Shown: piece after piece, positions 62,883-64,000 of the stretch
Position numbering within the stretch: position 1 is the first letter of the stretch
Layout: every line of letters begins with the position of its first letter
Source of the DNA: Streptomyces lanatus
GTDB lineage: Bacteria; Actinomycetota; Actinomycetes; Streptomycetales; Streptomycetaceae
Reading direction: 5' to 3'
DNA length: 64,000 bases
NCBI RefSeq assembly: GCF_014655715.1
Contig: NZ_BNBM01000001.1
Span: 436,742-500,741 of the forward strand
The notes under the pieces: model-generated
What the model saw: the letters and a program-made list of their open reading frames with translations, nothing else
Database searches by the model: none
Told to the model about the DNA's origin: nothing
Program-made: the position numbers and the translations under genes

Positions 62883-63940
62883 CGGCGCGCCTCCACCAGC
62901 CGGGGCATGTCCCGCGCGGCCTCCACCAGGAACCAGGCCGGCAGTACGGGATTGCCGTCGGCGTCGGAGGCGATGACGCTCTGGGCGACCTCGACGGAGA
63001 TCTCCGCGAGCTGCACCAGCAGCGACTTGGCGCGGTACGCGGTCTGCCGGCCGCTCGCCGACATGTGGTCCTTGCTGACCGGGAGTTCCTTGACCAGTCG
63101 GCCACGGAACGACTCGGCGAGGTAGTAGAGCAGGTCTCGGTCCTGCATACGGTGCGGCCAGCGGGCGTCGCCCTTGATGATGGCCTCGATGCCGTACTGG
63201 CTGCGCACGATCTTGACGTAGCCGCAGAACGCGGTGGCGTGCGCCGGCGTCAGCGTGCCGTGCGCCAGCACCTTCAGGGTCTCCTCGTCGAGGTCGCGCC
63301 CGAAGGAGTGCAGCGCGTCGGAGAGCATGTGCCAGGACCGGGGCGTGGAGAACGGCTCCTCGGTCTTCGGCGGCTTGGACCACAGGTGGTCGGGGCGGTC
63401 GGTGAGGTGGTCCAGGATCCACGGGTGGATGCCGTTGTCCGCGGCCCACGTCAGCCAGTCCTTGGCGGAGGCCTCCAGGTGGACATGGGCGAGCCGGTTG
63501 ACCAGCGCGGACGCGATGGGGCGGGCGAGCGCGTTGTCGGTGGCCCGGTTACCGGCGCCGATGACGATGGAGCCCTTCGGCAGTTCGTAGTTGCCGATAC
63601 GGCGGTCCAGGATCAGCGAGTAGAACGCCTTCTGCACATCCGGGGTGGCCGCGTTCAGCTCGTCCAGGAACAGACAGTACGGCTCGTCGCGGGCGATGGC
63701 CTCCGGCGGGCAGAACACCGAGCGCCCGTCCCGGATCTGCGGCACACCGATCAGGTCCTCCGGCGCGAGCTGCGTACCGAGCAGACTCACACACTCCAGG
63801 CCCAGCGACTCGGCGAACGCCCTGACGACGGAGGACTTTCCGATGCCGGGGGCGCCCCAGATGAAGACCGGCCGCACGGTGGCGAGGCCGAGCAGCAGTT
63901 CGGGGATTCGGGCGGGAGTTACGGTGACGGCAGCCTGCAA
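62879..63940 (-). CDS. MoxR-type AAA+ ATPase
   Basis: 353 residues. Walker A is GAPGIGKSS (29-37), Walker B is CLFLDELN (89-96, Asp93 and Glu94), and sensor 1 is likely the Asn in GAGNRATDN. This is the AAA+ fold of MoxR/RavA-like ATPases. Overlap with the metallopeptidase-VWA gene (ATGA) implies that the two proteins work as one machine. The ATG at 63940 is close to a strong dyad. Confidence 0.9.
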   Translation of the reverse strand: MQAAVTVTPARIPELLLGLATVRPVFIWGAPGIGKSSVVRAFAESLGLECVSLLGTQLAPEDLIGVPQIRDGRSVFCPPEAIARDEPYCLFLDELNAATPDVQKAFYSLILDRRIGNYELPKGSIVIGAGNRATDNALARPIASALVNRLAHVHLEASAKDWLTWAADNGIHPWILDHLTDRPDHLWSKPPKTEEPFSTPRSWHMLSDALHSFGRDLDEETLKVLAHGTLTPAHATAFCGYVKIVRSQYGIEAIIKGDARWPHRMQDRDLLYYLAESFRGRLVKELPVSKDHMSASGRQTAYRAKSLLVQLAEISVEVAQSVIASDADGNPVLPAWFLVEAARDMPRLVEARR

Positions 63941-63959
63941 AGCAGGGGCTCCTTGGGAG

Positions 63960-63985
63960 TGTTCGAGTGGTTTGCGACTCGAACA
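63960..63985. promoter_or_regulatory. Dyad upstream of the MoxR gene
   Basis: TGTTCGAGT (63960-63968), 8-bp spacer, ACTCGAACA (63977-63985): perfectly inverted 9-bp arms, 20 bp before the start codon. It resembles an operator more than a terminator. It is not the LexA box (CGAAC-N4-GTTCG). Confidence 0.6.
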
Positions 63986-64000
63986 GTGTGTGCCCGCGGC

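Overview
The window is high-GC (roughly 70% or more) actinobacterial chromosome, almost certainly Streptomyces. The support is strong G/C bias at third codon positions, many GTG and TTG starts, ATGA-type stop/start overlaps, a rare TTA (bldA) codon, a CebR-type cellulose operator, a CsnR-type chitosan operator, CBM2 cellulases, SARP and DUF5753 regulators, and a narGHJI operon. I saw no tRNA, rRNA, insertion sequence, prophage or CRISPR array.

Layout. 1-5.4 kb: NAD-dependent formate dehydrogenase genes (catalytic subunit cut by the window edge, a NuoE-NuoF fusion, a separate Fe-S protein, FdhD). 5.5-15.4 kb: a YecD-like hydrolase, a MarR regulator with a divergent quinone reductase-like enzyme, a secreted sialidase followed by a DUF4185-like lipid-anchored or membrane protein, a bile-acid-symporter-type transporter divergent from a LysR regulator, and a tandem Lrp regulator divergent from a DHA2 exporter. 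15.6-20.1 kb: a long-chain acyl-CoA synthetase and a two-gene unit of a trypsin-like protease and a TPR protein with a C-terminal SARP module. 20.1-28.1 kb: the most unusual region, one minus-strand operon that makes PQQ (pqqA, C, D, E) and runs without a break into a rhamnogalacturonyl hydrolase, a polysaccharide lyase-like protein, a polygalacturonase and a CBM/FN3-bearing PQQ-dependent sugar dehydrogenase. 28.4-33.5 kb: single metabolic enzymes and a GH75 chitosanase. 33.6-41.4 kb: a cellulase/xyloglucanase island (GH6, GH48, GH74, all with CBM2) around a perfect CebR box. 41.4-51.9 kb: an MFS exporter with its MarR regulator, a PL11 rhamnogalacturonan lyase, a WYL regulator with a strong dyad over its start, several small enzymes and regulators, and a methyltransferase broken by an amber codon. 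52-58.6 kb: narGHJI. 58.6-64 kb: a second-type DnaK with an HspR-like element in its promoter, OsmC, and a MoxR ATPase/metallopeptidase-VWA pair.

How it fits together. Much of the window deals with plant and fungal polymers: cellulose, xyloglucan, homogalacturonan, rhamnogalacturonan, chitosan and sialoglycans. The PQQ operon couples production of a redox cofactor to the secreted oxidase and pectin enzymes that would use or feed it. Formate dehydrogenase and nitrate reductase are anaerobic or microaerobic redox systems that could exchange electrons through NADH and quinone.

Best candidates for new biology: the PQQ-pectin operon with its chain of ATGA overlaps and pqqD-like start fragments; the protease/TPR-SARP pair; the formate dehydrogenase whose N-terminal Fe-S part lies in a separate downstream gene; and the MoxR-metallopeptidase pair with a second, degenerate zinc motif.
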